Shown: positions 45,333-54,190 of the stretch, piece by piece
Position numbering within the stretch: the first letter of the stretch is position 1
Layout: each line of letters opens with the position of its first letter
From: DTU019 sp050949825
Lineage (GTDB): Bacteria > Bacillota > Syntrophomonadia > Syntrophomonadales > Syntrophomonadaceae
Reading direction: 5' to 3'
Assembly: GCA_050949825.1 (NCBI GenBank)
Contig: JBMNGL010000005.1
Location: 30,879 to 94,878 of the forward strand
DNA length: 64,000 nucleotides
Translations under genes and position numbers: made by a program
The notes under the pieces: generated by a model
Databases searched by the model: none
What the model was told of the DNA's origin: nothing
The model's input: the letters and a program-made list of their open reading frames with translations, nothing else

Positions 45333-46844
45333 TTAATATAAGCCCCCGCAAAACTTCTTGCCGTCCCGATGACAGAGCAATTGGATGGCATGCCGACCGG
45401 AATACAGGCTGGTGGGAACTCCTCCGCCGGGCATTACCCACTGACCTGCCATATAAAAATCGCGCAAACCGGGCAGGGTGCGTTTAACCGCTTTGGATAC
45501 ATTGGCAGGTGTTAACAACCATCCTCCCCATGACCCCCGGTAGTTGCCGGTATATCGCCAGGTGGTCACCGGGGTAGCCACATCCACAACCTCGACTAAG
45601 CCTGAGATTCCCGGATAGTATTTTTCGAGACGCTCCAGGATTTCCCCGGCCAAACGCTCCTTTTCCCGGTTGTATTCGTCCCGGTTTTCCCTATAAAGAT
45701 TGTTCCAGAAATCCCAATCGCTGTCGTACTCCGCCTGGACAACTGTTTTGCCGGGCGGAGCAAAGCGCGAGCTGTAGTTAAATATCCTTAACATTAGGGA
45801 AGAAACAGCCTGGTCGCCTTCCCATAAGGGTTCCTGGATTTCTATCATCTGAAAAGGCGCATCGCCCCTGAACTCCCGTCTCACCCCGTAACTGACCATC
45901 ACCAGAGGACGACATAGGGGCCAGTGTTCAAAACGCGACACAATTTCTTTATCAACATACTTACCGTCCAGCATGTGGAATATTGTGCTGTGTCCGTCTG
46001 CAGCCGATATTATATAATCAGCCCGGTATTCACAACCGTCTTTCAATCGTACCCCCGCGGCGCGGTCATTCTCCACTATAATCTTATCCACTCTGCAATT
46101 GAAGCAAATACGGCCCTCCAGGGACAAATACCTTTGTTCAATCAGGCTCACAAACTCCCGGCATCCGCCGGCCAGGTAGGCCAGTTCCCGATTGGCAAGG
46201 AGGGCCAGCAGCATGATGATAAACCATACCGGGGCTTCGGGAAGAAACAGCCTGTTCAATATCTGCCTCAACAGAGGGCTTTTAATATTTTGCTGTCCCC
46301 ACTGAGCAATGGAATAATTATATGAACCGCTAAAATACTTCATTACCCGTCGCATTTTCCACATATCATTAAATCCGTCGAAAACCCCGGTTAGTTCCGG
46401 GGGCTTGGACATACCTACCGTGCTCAGGTCAATCCCCTGCATGGCTTGCACCCCGTTGAGGAGATCTTGAATCCTGGCCTCATCTGCGGGTGCAATATTC
46501 AGTAAGTTTTGCGTGAGATTGTTCAAATCCCCGTCTATTTCCAGGCGAAGCACGTTATTTTCGTCAATTAAAACCCCGTAGTCACCCATCTCTACCAGTT
46601 CGCAAGCCGGCAGAAGGCCCAGTTGGCAAAACATTTCATATAGCGCTGTTCCCGGTTTATATCCCATAATGAAATGAATGCCACCATCGATCAAGTAGTC
46701 CTTTCTCCTCCAGTAGGCAGCAACTCCTCCCGCTTTACTGTGATGCTCCAGGATAATGCTGTTATACCCATTCATTTGTGCATAACAACCGGCTGAAAGT
46801 CCTGCCAGACCGGCACCGATAATAATCACTGTTTTTCTTGCCAT
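45333..46844 (-). CDS. NAD(P)/FAD-dependent oxidoreductase, CrtI/phytoene-desaturase-like
   Basis: 503 residues. MARKTVIIIGAGLAGLSAGC is the FAD-binding GxGxxG fold, followed by EHHSKAGGVAAYW and, near the C-terminus, the second FAD block GLRDFYMAGQWVMPGGGVPT. This architecture belongs to the amine-oxidase/phytoene-desaturase group. With no carotenoid genes nearby, the substrate is unknown; retinol-saturase-like members are an alternative. Start chosen at 46844 because CGGAGG lies seven bases upstream; the frame is open to 46973. An internal piece is duplicated at 43193-43404. Confidence 0.85.
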   Translation of the reverse strand: MARKTVIIIGAGLAGLSAGCYAQMNGYNSIILEHHSKAGGVAAYWRRKDYLIDGGIHFIMGYKPGTALYEMFCQLGLLPACELVEMGDYGVLIDENNVLRLEIDGDLNNLTQNLLNIAPADEARIQDLLNGVQAMQGIDLSTVGMSKPPELTGVFDGFNDMWKMRRVMKYFSGSYNYSIAQWGQQNIKSPLLRQILNRLFLPEAPVWFIIMLLALLANRELAYLAGGCREFVSLIEQRYLSLEGRICFNCRVDKIIVENDRAAGVRLKDGCEYRADYIISAADGHSTIFHMLDGKYVDKEIVSRFEHWPLCRPLVMVSYGVRREFRGDAPFQMIEIQEPLWEGDQAVSSLMLRIFNYSSRFAPPGKTVVQAEYDSDWDFWNNLYRENRDEYNREKERLAGEILERLEKYYPGISGLVEVVDVATPVTTWRYTGNYRGSWGGWLLTPANVSKAVKRTLPGLRDFYMAGQWVMPGGGVPTSLYSGRHAIQLLCHRDGKKFCGGLY

Positions 46845-47077
46845 TACAACCTCCGGGTCTGCTGTCAATAACGAAGGTGCCTGTACCTCCTCGTTTTCTG
46901 TCATGTATTCCCTGATTAAAAATAATATATAATATTTCTCATAATTCTCATTATAACCAATAAATTCCTGCAAGAACTTGAGATGGGAGAGGGGTTAAGT
47001 CCCGTAATTTTCTGGCATTCCTCTTCCAATCATGCGGCCGCATTTATGGCTGGACCAGAGGATTCCTCATCTGAATA

Positions 47078-47995
47078 TTAGCAGAGATGATGCCCAGATA
47101 TTCCGTTTTTACCCCTGATTCCTTGATTGCCTGCTTTTATAAACAATATGACAGCTAAAACAGTAAACGGAAGTCCCCCGACAATACCAGTTATAGCCGG
47201 GCCAAGCAACGGGTTATATCCGCCCTTTGCCAGAAAGATCGGCAGCGCCGCACCCGCATTCACGGTCGAATGGATCATGGCGGCCGGAATAGCGCTTTCC
47301 AGTTTAATTGACATGTAGCCTTCGATAACTCCAAGGACAACACAAAATACAATCATGGCAAGAATGCCCAGCCATGGATAGCCAATATAATTTGTACCGT
47401 AATTATGACCCATCACGATAACCGGTATATGCCATACACCCCATATGACTCCGGTAATGACCAATGCGGCTCTATCGGAAAATAACTCGCGTAATCTGGG
47501 AAGAAGATACCCTCTCCAACCGAGTTCCTCTCCCAAGGTCGGAATAATATTGATAACCGGTCCGATAATAATGACCTGTAAGACTGAAATGATAAGCAAA
47601 TTATATGCGGAAAACTGCACTGTACCACTAGATGCCGCCATTTCTTTTAACTTTAAAAATTCCGGATCAAACGCACCGGGGAAAATAAAGAAATAAGCCA
47701 CTCCGCTCAAAAGAAGCAAAACTGTGGGGCCGAAAAAAACCATCAAATAATCTTTTATATGTCCCTTAAAGTGCGGGCGCAGATACAAGTTTTTAAAGCC
47801 TTCTTTTGTTATGAACCTTGTCAATATGCTGCTTATTGCGGGGACAAACATGGCTGCCGCGAGAATCACCGTCGCCAAGCCCTTTCCATAGGTCAGACCA
47901 CGGATCGGTATCAGTGAAAAAACAATCCAAGAAATGACGATCGTAAGGGCAGTAAAAATTATCAGGCGTTTTTTTGTTACCATTTTTTCATCCAT
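47078..47995 (-). CDS. CPBP-family intramembrane metalloprotease
   Basis: 305 residues, about eight transmembrane helices. The catalytic EExxxR motif is in TLGEELGWRGYLLP (about residue 165-178), with WGVWHIPVIVMGH (second metal-ligand block) and HSTVNAG following. Members cleave or process membrane-bound peptides; some give bacteriocin self-immunity. GAGGTGGG supports the ATG at 47995. It lies 63 bases downstream of the XRE-TPR regulator on the same strand, so the two may form an operon. Confidence 0.9.
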   Translation of the reverse strand: MDEKMVTKKRLIIFTALTIVISWIVFSLIPIRGLTYGKGLATVILAAAMFVPAISSILTRFITKEGFKNLYLRPHFKGHIKDYLMVFFGPTVLLLLSGVAYFFIFPGAFDPEFLKLKEMAASSGTVQFSAYNLLIISVLQVIIIGPVINIIPTLGEELGWRGYLLPRLRELFSDRAALVITGVIWGVWHIPVIVMGHNYGTNYIGYPWLGILAMIVFCVVLGVIEGYMSIKLESAIPAAMIHSTVNAGAALPIFLAKGGYNPLLGPAITGIVGGLPFTVLAVILFIKAGNQGIRGKNGISGHHLC

Positions 47996-48058
47996 AATAA
48001 CCCACCTCTGCATAAGTCCGCTGCACTGGAATCCTTCCATGTCTCCATATAATAACTC

Positions 48059-49165
48059 CTAAAAGTTGCTTTGCAGCTTTTCCGTTATGCTTTGAAAACG
48101 CTGCTCATCTGAGAGAACTGCAAATACCGGATTATTAACAATAACATCGGCCATGCTTTTTCTGATTGTTTTTTCATCACGGGGAAGGTCCGTCCCAAGA
48201 TCAAGCTTATTCAGCCAGCTTTCCAAGAGATCAAAAAAGGCATCACCATGCAGACGCAAAGGATATATATCGCTTGTGACGATTTTTGTATATTGCTGCA
48301 GCATATCAAGTGCTTGATCGCGATTTCCCTGCATCATGTAACCCTGTGCGGCAGATATATATAGACCGACCAAGACTCCGGGATGCAGATGCCTCATGTC
48401 AAACGCTTCCGATATGGCAAGCGCGCGCCGCAGCACCTCGTCGAATGTGGATGGGATATCCGCATACAACTGAAGATAAGCGGGGAAAAAATTGAACAGG
48501 ACAACGATATTCTGATAAATCCCAACCTGCAAAACGGCTTTCGCCTCCTCAACGCGCCCCGTCATTCGGTAGGCTGAGGCCAAAAGTGATTCGGGAGGCA
48601 TCGCAGGTGTGATTGTTCCATCCAACAGTTGCAGCGCGGCATTTGGATCACCGGCCACAAGGCTGCAAAAGGCTTCCATGTACAAAGCCTGTTTTGTCAG
48701 TGACACATCTCCGCTTTCCTCTCTGACCCGGCTAAAAAGAGCCTTGGCTTCGTCAATTAAAGATGCTGATTTTTGTGGGTCCTTTAGCAGTTCAGCATGA
48801 TTGATCATCAGTATCCCCATTTGCAATAGCAAAAGAAAGCATGAATAGTATTTTTTAATAATCTTGCGGCAATCTTCCATCACCGAATCAAACGGTTTTG
48901 ACGTAAAATCAGCTGACAGACTCCGGTACAGCTTTCGAATATCCTCTTTTGTCATTTGTGGCTTATAATCAATCAAGTCGTCAATGCTGATGTTAAAGTA
49001 CGATGCCAACTGTGGAAGAAAGGTAATATCGGGATAGCTTTGCTCCGTCTCCCATTTTGAAACCGATGCCTTGGACACCCCAATGTAATTTGCCAGCTCA
49101 TCCTGGGTGATGCCCTTTTCTTTGCGCTTATTCACAAGCACTTTGGCAATATTGATTTCCTTCAT
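48059..49165 (-). CDS. XRE-family regulator with TPR-like C-terminal domain
   Basis: 368 residues. The N-terminal helix-turn-helix (RKEKGITQDELANYIGVSKASVSKWETEQSYPD, residues 12-44) is XRE/Cro type; the remainder is helical with TPR-like repeats. This Rgg/PlcR-like layout often binds signalling peptides. It sits upstream of the CPBP protease gene, and control of a peptide-processing membrane protein by a peptide-sensing regulator would be logical, but no peptide gene was found. Confidence 0.88.
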   Translation of the reverse strand: MKEINIAKVLVNKRKEKGITQDELANYIGVSKASVSKWETEQSYPDITFLPQLASYFNISIDDLIDYKPQMTKEDIRKLYRSLSADFTSKPFDSVMEDCRKIIKKYYSCFLLLLQMGILMINHAELLKDPQKSASLIDEAKALFSRVREESGDVSLTKQALYMEAFCSLVAGDPNAALQLLDGTITPAMPPESLLASAYRMTGRVEEAKAVLQVGIYQNIVVLFNFFPAYLQLYADIPSTFDEVLRRALAISEAFDMRHLHPGVLVGLYISAAQGYMMQGNRDQALDMLQQYTKIVTSDIYPLRLHGDAFFDLLESWLNKLDLGTDLPRDEKTIRKSMADVIVNNPVFAVLSDEQRFQSITEKLQSNF

Positions 49166-49438
49166 AATAAATCACCTCTGTTTATAATTTAGTTCGCCGG
49201 CAGAAGGAATTCAATGGATTTGTAGTTGATAAAAGTTGAATAAATCAACCTGCACGATACTTTGGATTAACACCGGATGAGGCAAATAGCTTAGCTTAAA
49301 CTCCGTTATGCCAATTAATTCCTGCAAGAAGCGGGGATGTGATCGATCTTTAATTCCCTGGAGTCTCCGGGGTGGCTGAGAGATTGAGCCGGATTGGGTC
49401 ACAATGGTGTCCCGCCCTTTTCATTTTCTCACCCGAGC

Positions 49439-49486
49439 AAAAAATACACCACCATTTTGCATATACCTTCGAAAAAATGGTGGTGT
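49439..49486 (-). terminator. second copy of the 43411 terminator
   Basis: ACACCACCAT / ATGGTGGTGT hairpin on the minus strand followed by a T-rich stretch (49439-49445). Duplicated together with the truncated gene. Confidence 0.75.
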
Positions 49487-49501
49487 CAAAGTTGTCTTGC
49501 C

Positions 49502-49814
49502 TTACGCAATCTTCCTGGTCTGGCGCTGCTGACGGTCTGCTATGGTTTGTTGGGCCAGAGTCCGGCGGTCAATCGCCCAGGATTTCATTTCCTTTCCATA
49601 AGCTCTGAATTTTCCCTGGTATAAAAATTGGGCTCTTTCCATCAGGCGCTGGCCTCCTTCGGATATAGTAAAAGCCCCAATGGTGCGAATGTCTGGAGCA
49701 TCGCTGTTTTTTCCCAGAACAAAGCACAGGCCAAAATCCCGTACCAGAGCTTTAGTATAGCTTTTACGCAGTTTATCAGTCTGATCAACGATTACCGAAG
49801 AAATATAGAGATAC
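49502..49814 (-). pseudogene. 3' half of the 43492 GNAT-like gene, truncated copy
   Basis: Codes for the last 104 residues of the 43492-44094 protein (YLYISSVIVDQTDKLRKSYTKAL to RQQRQTRKIA) with about a dozen substitutions. Homology ends abruptly at 49814, after AAATATAGAGATAC shared by both copies; beyond that the sequence belongs to the DUF1992 gene in the opposite direction. The first 95 residues and any ribosome site are missing. Confidence 0.88.
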
Positions 49815-49820
49815 CCATAG

Positions 49821-50339
49821 AGCGGGGGGGAATTTGACAATCTGGAAGGTTCCGGCAAACCCCTTAACCCGGGGGAGAATCCCTTTATGCCGGATGAAAT
49901 GCACATGGCCTATAAAATCTTCAAGGATAACGGATATGCTCCCCACTGGATAGAACTGCGTAAAGAGATCGACGTCCTCCAGGAAAATTTCGTCAAGGAA
50001 GTTGATGACTTCAAAAAGTATACGCGAATGGTTTACAGTCAAATACGGAGTACCGGGTCTATGCGTCGCTACGAACAAAAAAAGGAGAATTTCTATTCCC
50101 AAAGCCGGGAACACTTGGAGGAAATTTCAAAGAAAATACTAGACTATAATCTTAATTGTCCAGTTTCCACATTGGGTCGGGCCAATTTCGATATAGATAA
50201 TGAGATGAACCGCATAGTTAATGACATAGAAAAATTAATCGAGGAACAAAAAGGATGCTTACTCAGTGCGCGCCCGCTCCCCCGTTCTCCGCTACGCTTT
50301 GATCGAACCAGTTCCCCGCTGATATACTTTACTATCTAA
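49821..50339 (+). pseudogene. DUF1992 (DnaJ-C28-like) gene lacking its start
   Basis: The frame reads FDNLEGSGKPLNPGENPF then MPDEMHMAYKIFKDNGYAPHWIELRKEI, the DUF1992 signature, and continues about 110 residues with a helical tail. The usual first 15-20 residues are absent: an in-frame TAG at 49818-49820 stands just before the homology, at the same point where the truncated GNAT-like copy ends. An ATG at 49887 could start a shorter protein without the conserved N-terminal block. The gene was decapitated by the rearrangement. Confidence 0.78.
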
Positions 50340-50568
50340 CCCATTAATCAAGAAATACATGGGGGGCGGCCTTATTTGTGAATTAATACATAAAATGGGA
50401 GAAACACCGAACTACGCTAAAAAACCGAAGCAGCTCAAGACGGCCAAAATCTCAAAGGCCAGCCTCAAGCTAAATAGCATGAAAGCCTTCCGGAAAAGAT
50501 ATTTTGATTACAAGATAGGTCATTTAAATCATACTGATTTTCTAGCGGATATGAAAGGAGAAAACCTA

Positions 50569-51017
50569 ATGAAGAATACTAAAGAGTTTACACTCATTAA
50601 ATGCAGCGGCACCCCTTACGAAATCGGCCGGCAGTGGGGGGAAGGCTGTAAAGAAAGTATTATAAAAATTTCAGAGAACATTTGAAAGGCAACGCAAGAC
50701 GGGAAAACCATACTGGGACAAAATATAGATTTTCTTCCTGGAGCACCGATAAATTAATTAAAGATTCATCATGTCAATGGTCCCGTACAAAAGGTTACTC
50801 ATTTAATATACCAGTGGCCTGTTCCCTTCCCCGGGTGATGAGAGAAAAAAATATCCATGATGCCATGGGCATTCTAAAACAAACTGCCCGTGGTCTTGGC
50901 TACTATCATTTAGCTGATATAAATGGCCATATGTCTGGTATTGAGAGTATTCATAATGATTTTGAACTTCTATACCCGGAAAGAGATATGTTGTTGCACT
51001 CGAATCAAAGCTTGTAG
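50569..51017 (+). pseudogene. decayed C45-family peptidase (acyl-CoA:6-APA acyltransferase-like)
   Basis: The ATG at 50569 (GGAGAAAAC upstream) starts FTLIKCSGTPYEIGRQWGEGC, the family N-terminus, but the frame stops at 50685. Another frame briefly reads GKTILGQNIDFLPGAP, and a later frame ends GYYHLADINGHMSGIESIHNDFELLY, near the C-terminus. Only about 150 of roughly 350 codons remain, with internal deletions and two frame changes. The catalytic Cys segment is not visible. No function expected. Confidence 0.7.
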
Positions 51018-51039
51018 CCGGCGACAAATGCCCCGGCCT

Positions 51040-51351
51040 TCACTTTAGAATTTGGCTTAAATCCATCTTTGCATAAACCACACGATGGATTTCTACAATC
51101 TTATGCTGCTCTCGCACAACATAAAATACAGCATAATTCTTTATCGGCAGCAAACGGTATTCTTCTTCTAACGGTTTTGTCAACCTGTACATTTTGTGGG
51201 TGTAAGGAAACTCCTGTAATAGTAAAATCGAGTGGTCCAACGCGTCCAGCATCTCTATCGCAGCTTTCGGTGCTTTCAATTGATTAGAAATGTACATAAT
51301 AATTTCGGCAATGTCCTGTTTAGCAATCGGCAGATAGGTTATCTCATACAT
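51040..51351 (-). CDS. RelE/ParE-family toxin
   Basis: 103 residues with the RelE/ParE fold pattern: YEITYLPIAKQDIAEIIMYISNQL at the start, LLQEFPYTHKMYRL and the ending RLLPIKNYAVFYVVREQHKIVEIHRVVYAKMDL. RelE-type members cleave mRNA on the ribosome; ParE-type inhibit gyrase, and the sequence alone does not tell which. It overlaps the antitoxin gene by eight bases, downstream of it. Confidence 0.88.
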   Translation of the reverse strand: MYEITYLPIAKQDIAEIIMYISNQLKAPKAAIEMLDALDHSILLLQEFPYTHKMYRLTKPLEEEYRLLPIKNYAVFYVVREQHKIVEIHRVVYAKMDLSQILK

Positions 51352-51631
51352 TTTCGTTATCTGACTTTTCTATTAGTGTTTGCCTCAAGCTGTCGAAAAC
51401 TTCTTTATGGGAGAATCGCTGGTTGGTTAGCCTGGCTTGCATCTCAGCTTCCTTGAGTTTAAAGTATATTTCACTTTCAAATTGAAGTTTTTCATAGGCT
51501 TCAAAACTCATAACAACCATATCGCCATACCCATTTTTGGTTAAAAATACTGGTTGTGCAGTTTCGTGAACGATTTTGGAAATGTCTGCAAATTTATTTC
51601 GCAGATCGGATACCGGTCTAATTTGTAGCAT
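51344..51631 (-). CDS. Phd/YefM-family antitoxin
   Basis: 95 residues. The N-terminal DNA-binding part MLQIRPVSDLRNKFADISKIV and FLTKNGYGDMVVMSFEAYEKL are characteristic of Phd/YefM. The C-terminal helix (residues 50-95) would wrap the toxin. AGGTG lies upstream of the ATG. Antitoxin first, toxin second with overlap is the standard layout, and the pair likely represses itself. Confidence 0.9.
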   Translation of the reverse strand: MLQIRPVSDLRNKFADISKIVHETAQPVFLTKNGYGDMVVMSFEAYEKLQFESEIYFKLKEAEMQARLTNQRFSHKEVFDSLRQTLIEKSDNENV

Positions 51632-51762
51632 AAAGATAACACCTCCAACTTTAAATTTAGTGTAATTTTATCATAATTGTGCTAAATTACGCAAGATATA
51701 TGTCAAACTGGATCGCGTCAAGATACTTGGTTTTTTGTTAGAGTCAAGGGGAGGAACAATAA

Positions 51763-51795
51763 ACCCCGCTATTTCTTGCGATCTAGCGAGGTTTG
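51763..51795 (-). terminator. intrinsic terminator of the peptidoglycan hydrolase gene
   Basis: AAACCTCGCTA / TAGCGGGGTTT hairpin with ATTGTT after it, about 40 bases beyond the stop. Confidence 0.7.
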
Positions 51796-51830
51796 TTGTT
51801 AAGGAAACGAATAGGTCTTAAAAAAGGTTT

Positions 51831-53063
51831 TTAGAAGCCGGTACTAAGATTTTTGGGCATCACAATGGGCTTGTCCGGTCTGATTTGATATATCGCCGGA
51901 ATAACCGGTCCGTTATCGGTTATTTTATTGCCTGCTACAAATGCGCTCTCCGGCAAAACCCGGCGCACTTCTATGAGTTCTGAACCATACCAATAGGAAA
52001 AATTGTTTATTATTCCTATTGCGGTGGGGTTCCCGGAGCAGGTATTTATTATGCAGGGTTTTCCGTTAATTACGCCCATATATAGAGCCACATGACCGAT
52101 ATGGGTCCTGGCGGGCGCATCAGAGTTCCAAAATGTGAATATATCGCCGGGTTTTAGTCTGTCAACGCCTAGCAGGGTATATTTAGAGGTTCCGGGGATT
52201 TTTTCGCTATAAACCCCCTCTACCTTTACCCCTACCGAGCCATAGTTTTTGGCCGCCGAGGTAATTGAATACCCGAAATCTTTGTATACCAAAGAAACAA
52301 AATTTGAGCAGTCAATGTAACCGGTGGTGGCATACTTGGTGTGACCGTACTTCATATAGCCATATTCCATGTACCAAATTGCGCGCCCAACCAGGGTTTG
52401 AGCGAGGCTGCCGTCAAAGCTGGCCCGGAAAGCGTCGACTACCGGTTTTTCATGGCTATTATAATGACTTATGCTGGCTGCCGTAGGCACGGTAGCGGAG
52501 GGTGCTACCGGGGGTGAGTACTCGTTCCCCGTCAATGCATCATCTAAGGCGGCCCTGGTTATGGGACCGACCACACCATCAGCTTTTAGCCCTCGGGATT
52601 TTTGAAAACTCACCACCGCTTCATGGGTCTTTTGGGCAAAGTTCCCGTCAATACGGTATGAATAAAAGCCTAATTCATTAAGATCCTTCTGCAACTGGGT
52701 GACGGCCGTACCCTGGCTGCCCAGGGCCAGATCCCCGGTACCATTACTGGCTTGTTTTAGGGCATCGCTCAGGGCAGCCTTGGTTATGGGGCCAACCACG
52801 CCATCGATTTTTAGCCCTTGAGACTTTTGGAAATTCTTTACCGCATCAAGGGTCTTTGGGCCAAAGTTTCCATCAATACGGTATGAATAAAAGCCTAATT
52901 CATTAAGATCCTTCTGCAACTGGGTGACGGCTGCACCCTGACTGCCCAGGACCAGATCTTTGGTGCCATAATCACTGGCTTGGGCCGGCAAGGTTATTAT
53001 TGCCGCCATAAGCAAGGCTAATATGCCCCATAATAGTAATTCTTTGCGTCGTGTCGTTAGCAT
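51831..53063 (-). CDS. secreted peptidoglycan hydrolase: two PG-binding domains plus NlpC/P60-like domain
   Basis: 410 residues. A signal peptide (LLLWGILALLMAAIITLPAQA, about residues 9-29) is followed by two PG_binding_1 repeats (about 35-108 and 115-180; each LGSQG.AVTQLQKDLNELGF...IDGNF) and a linker. The C-terminal domain has YIDCSNFVSLVYKDFG (catalytic Cys) and THIGHVALYMG (His). It probably cuts cell-wall peptides, perhaps in growth or sporulation. The two binding repeats are nearly identical even at the DNA level, a recent duplication. GGAGG precedes the ATG. Confidence 0.9.
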   Translation of the reverse strand: MLTTRRKELLLWGILALLMAAIITLPAQASDYGTKDLVLGSQGAAVTQLQKDLNELGFYSYRIDGNFGPKTLDAVKNFQKSQGLKIDGVVGPITKAALSDALKQASNGTGDLALGSQGTAVTQLQKDLNELGFYSYRIDGNFAQKTHEAVVSFQKSRGLKADGVVGPITRAALDDALTGNEYSPPVAPSATVPTAASISHYNSHEKPVVDAFRASFDGSLAQTLVGRAIWYMEYGYMKYGHTKYATTGYIDCSNFVSLVYKDFGYSITSAAKNYGSVGVKVEGVYSEKIPGTSKYTLLGVDRLKPGDIFTFWNSDAPARTHIGHVALYMGVINGKPCIINTCSGNPTAIGIINNFSYWYGSELIEVRRVLPESAFVAGNKITDNGPVIPAIYQIRPDKPIVMPKNLSTGF

Positions 53064-53334
53064 AAGTTCCTCCTTTCTAAGGCAACAGAAGACTGTTACA
53101 ATTCCTCAATAAGTTCAAATAAATTTTTTGATCTTTCCGTTTGCGTCTCCTCTCATTATTTAATTCTTCTCAAATTGATTAGCACCTTTTGGTAAATATG
53201 GGTAATTAGATCACCATTAGTAGTACGGAGGGGTTTTTGGTCAGATTATCCTATCAAACTTATCGGGAGCATTTTGAGGCAAATGCTGATGGCCCCACTG
53301 TTGAAATACATATATAGGAGGCGTTTAACAGCAT

Positions 53335-53700
53335 GGCAGCAACACCCTGCGAGAGCCGCTTCGCTCCTGTCATTGCTATGAAAGCCCCTGTTTCTGTTAT
53401 CCTTTAGGGCAGTGCCCGAAGGATCTTTCGCAAAGCGAACAACCCCCCAGGGAAAGATCCTTCGCTTCGCTCAGGATGACACCTGACGGCAACGCCCGAG
53501 GGTTCTTTTAATTGGAGTGACGTTTTCGTTTATCGTAGTGCAGTAACACATGCGAATTCTGAGCGCAGCGATCAATCCTGGGCGAAGCACATAACCCCCG
53601 GTAAAATCCTTCTCTCCGCTCAGGATGACAGCAGTAGGCTTTGGGCAACGCAAAGGGGCGCCCCCTTGCGTGGATGCGGAAAACAGACCAGTCGATACGG
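53335..53700. repeat. degenerate copies of the TCATCCTGAG palindrome and MITE-related sequence
   Basis: Within the 750-base gap between the hydrolase gene and the T-box, GAAGGATCTTTCGCAAAGCG with AAGATCCTTCGCTTCGCTCA (53420-53480) is one clear palindrome copy. A decayed copy follows to 53640. CATGGCAGCAACACCCTGCG at 53333 resembles CATGGTAGCAACACCCTGCG inside the MITE at 37116. The preceding part (53064-53330) holds only a short unrecognised open stretch. Confidence 0.75.
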
Positions 53701-53766
53701 ATTTGTCATGACCAGCCGCTTAAGCTTATCCGAGTTTGCCGTATACTTTGAAATCAGCAACTACAA

Positions 53767-53795
53767 TTGACAAAATACTGTAAACTGGGTATATT
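53767..53795 (+). promoter_or_regulatory. sigma-A promoter of the T-box/por operon
   Basis: TTGACA at 53767-53772 and TATATT at 53790-53795 with a 17-base spacer, about 30 bases before the T-box stem I. Near-consensus; expected start of transcription about 53802. Confidence 0.8.
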
Positions 53796-53821
53796 TATGT
53801 TAATTTAATATTCTAAAGGCA

Positions 53822-54057
53822 TTGACGGAGAGAGTACGTTTCAGCTGAAAATCCCAGCGAGCCGGGGAGGGTGCAAGCCCGGTATCAGTAATCTGAACCC
53901 GAAAATCACTCCCGAGTCGCGGACCGAACGAGTAATCCAGTAGGCTCCGACGGTATTCCCCCGTCACCGGGAACGCATATGATGGTATGTCGTGTTAATG
54001 GGTGGTATAGCGAGTGCTTTCAGGCTTTCGTCCTTTTACGGGACGAAGGCCTTTTTA
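53822..54057 (+). promoter_or_regulatory. T-box leader, isoleucine type, with terminator
   Basis: Stem I closes as GAC-GGAG with CTCC-GA-GTC. The specifier loop has AGTA on the 5' side and GAAA-ATC-A on the 3' side. Aligned to the Bacillus subtilis glyQS leader (GAAA-GGC-A), the specifier codon is ATC, isoleucine. The antiterminator has AATGGGTGGTATAGCG at 53998-54013, with TGGT ready to pair with an ACCA tRNA end (Ile tRNA has A73). The terminator GGCTTTCGTCC/GGACGAAGGCC with TTTTT lies at 54023-54057. Uncharged tRNA-Ile should switch on the por operon. Confidence 0.9.
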
Positions 54058-54190
54058 TTTGGAATGATATAGATTTGCCGTATTGATGGCAATTGCTCAG
54101 GAAACGAGTACTGCTATGCGCGCTAAGGGAACAGATTCAGCGCACCAGGCCGGTACTTTCGGAAATCATAATAGACTGGAGGCAATAGCA

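Noticed and set aside
53822..54057. Proline (CCG) as the T-box specifier
   Set aside because: CTGAAC pairs with GTTTCAG in the stem above, leaving GAAA-ATC-A in the loop. By alignment to the glyQS leader the specifier is ATC.
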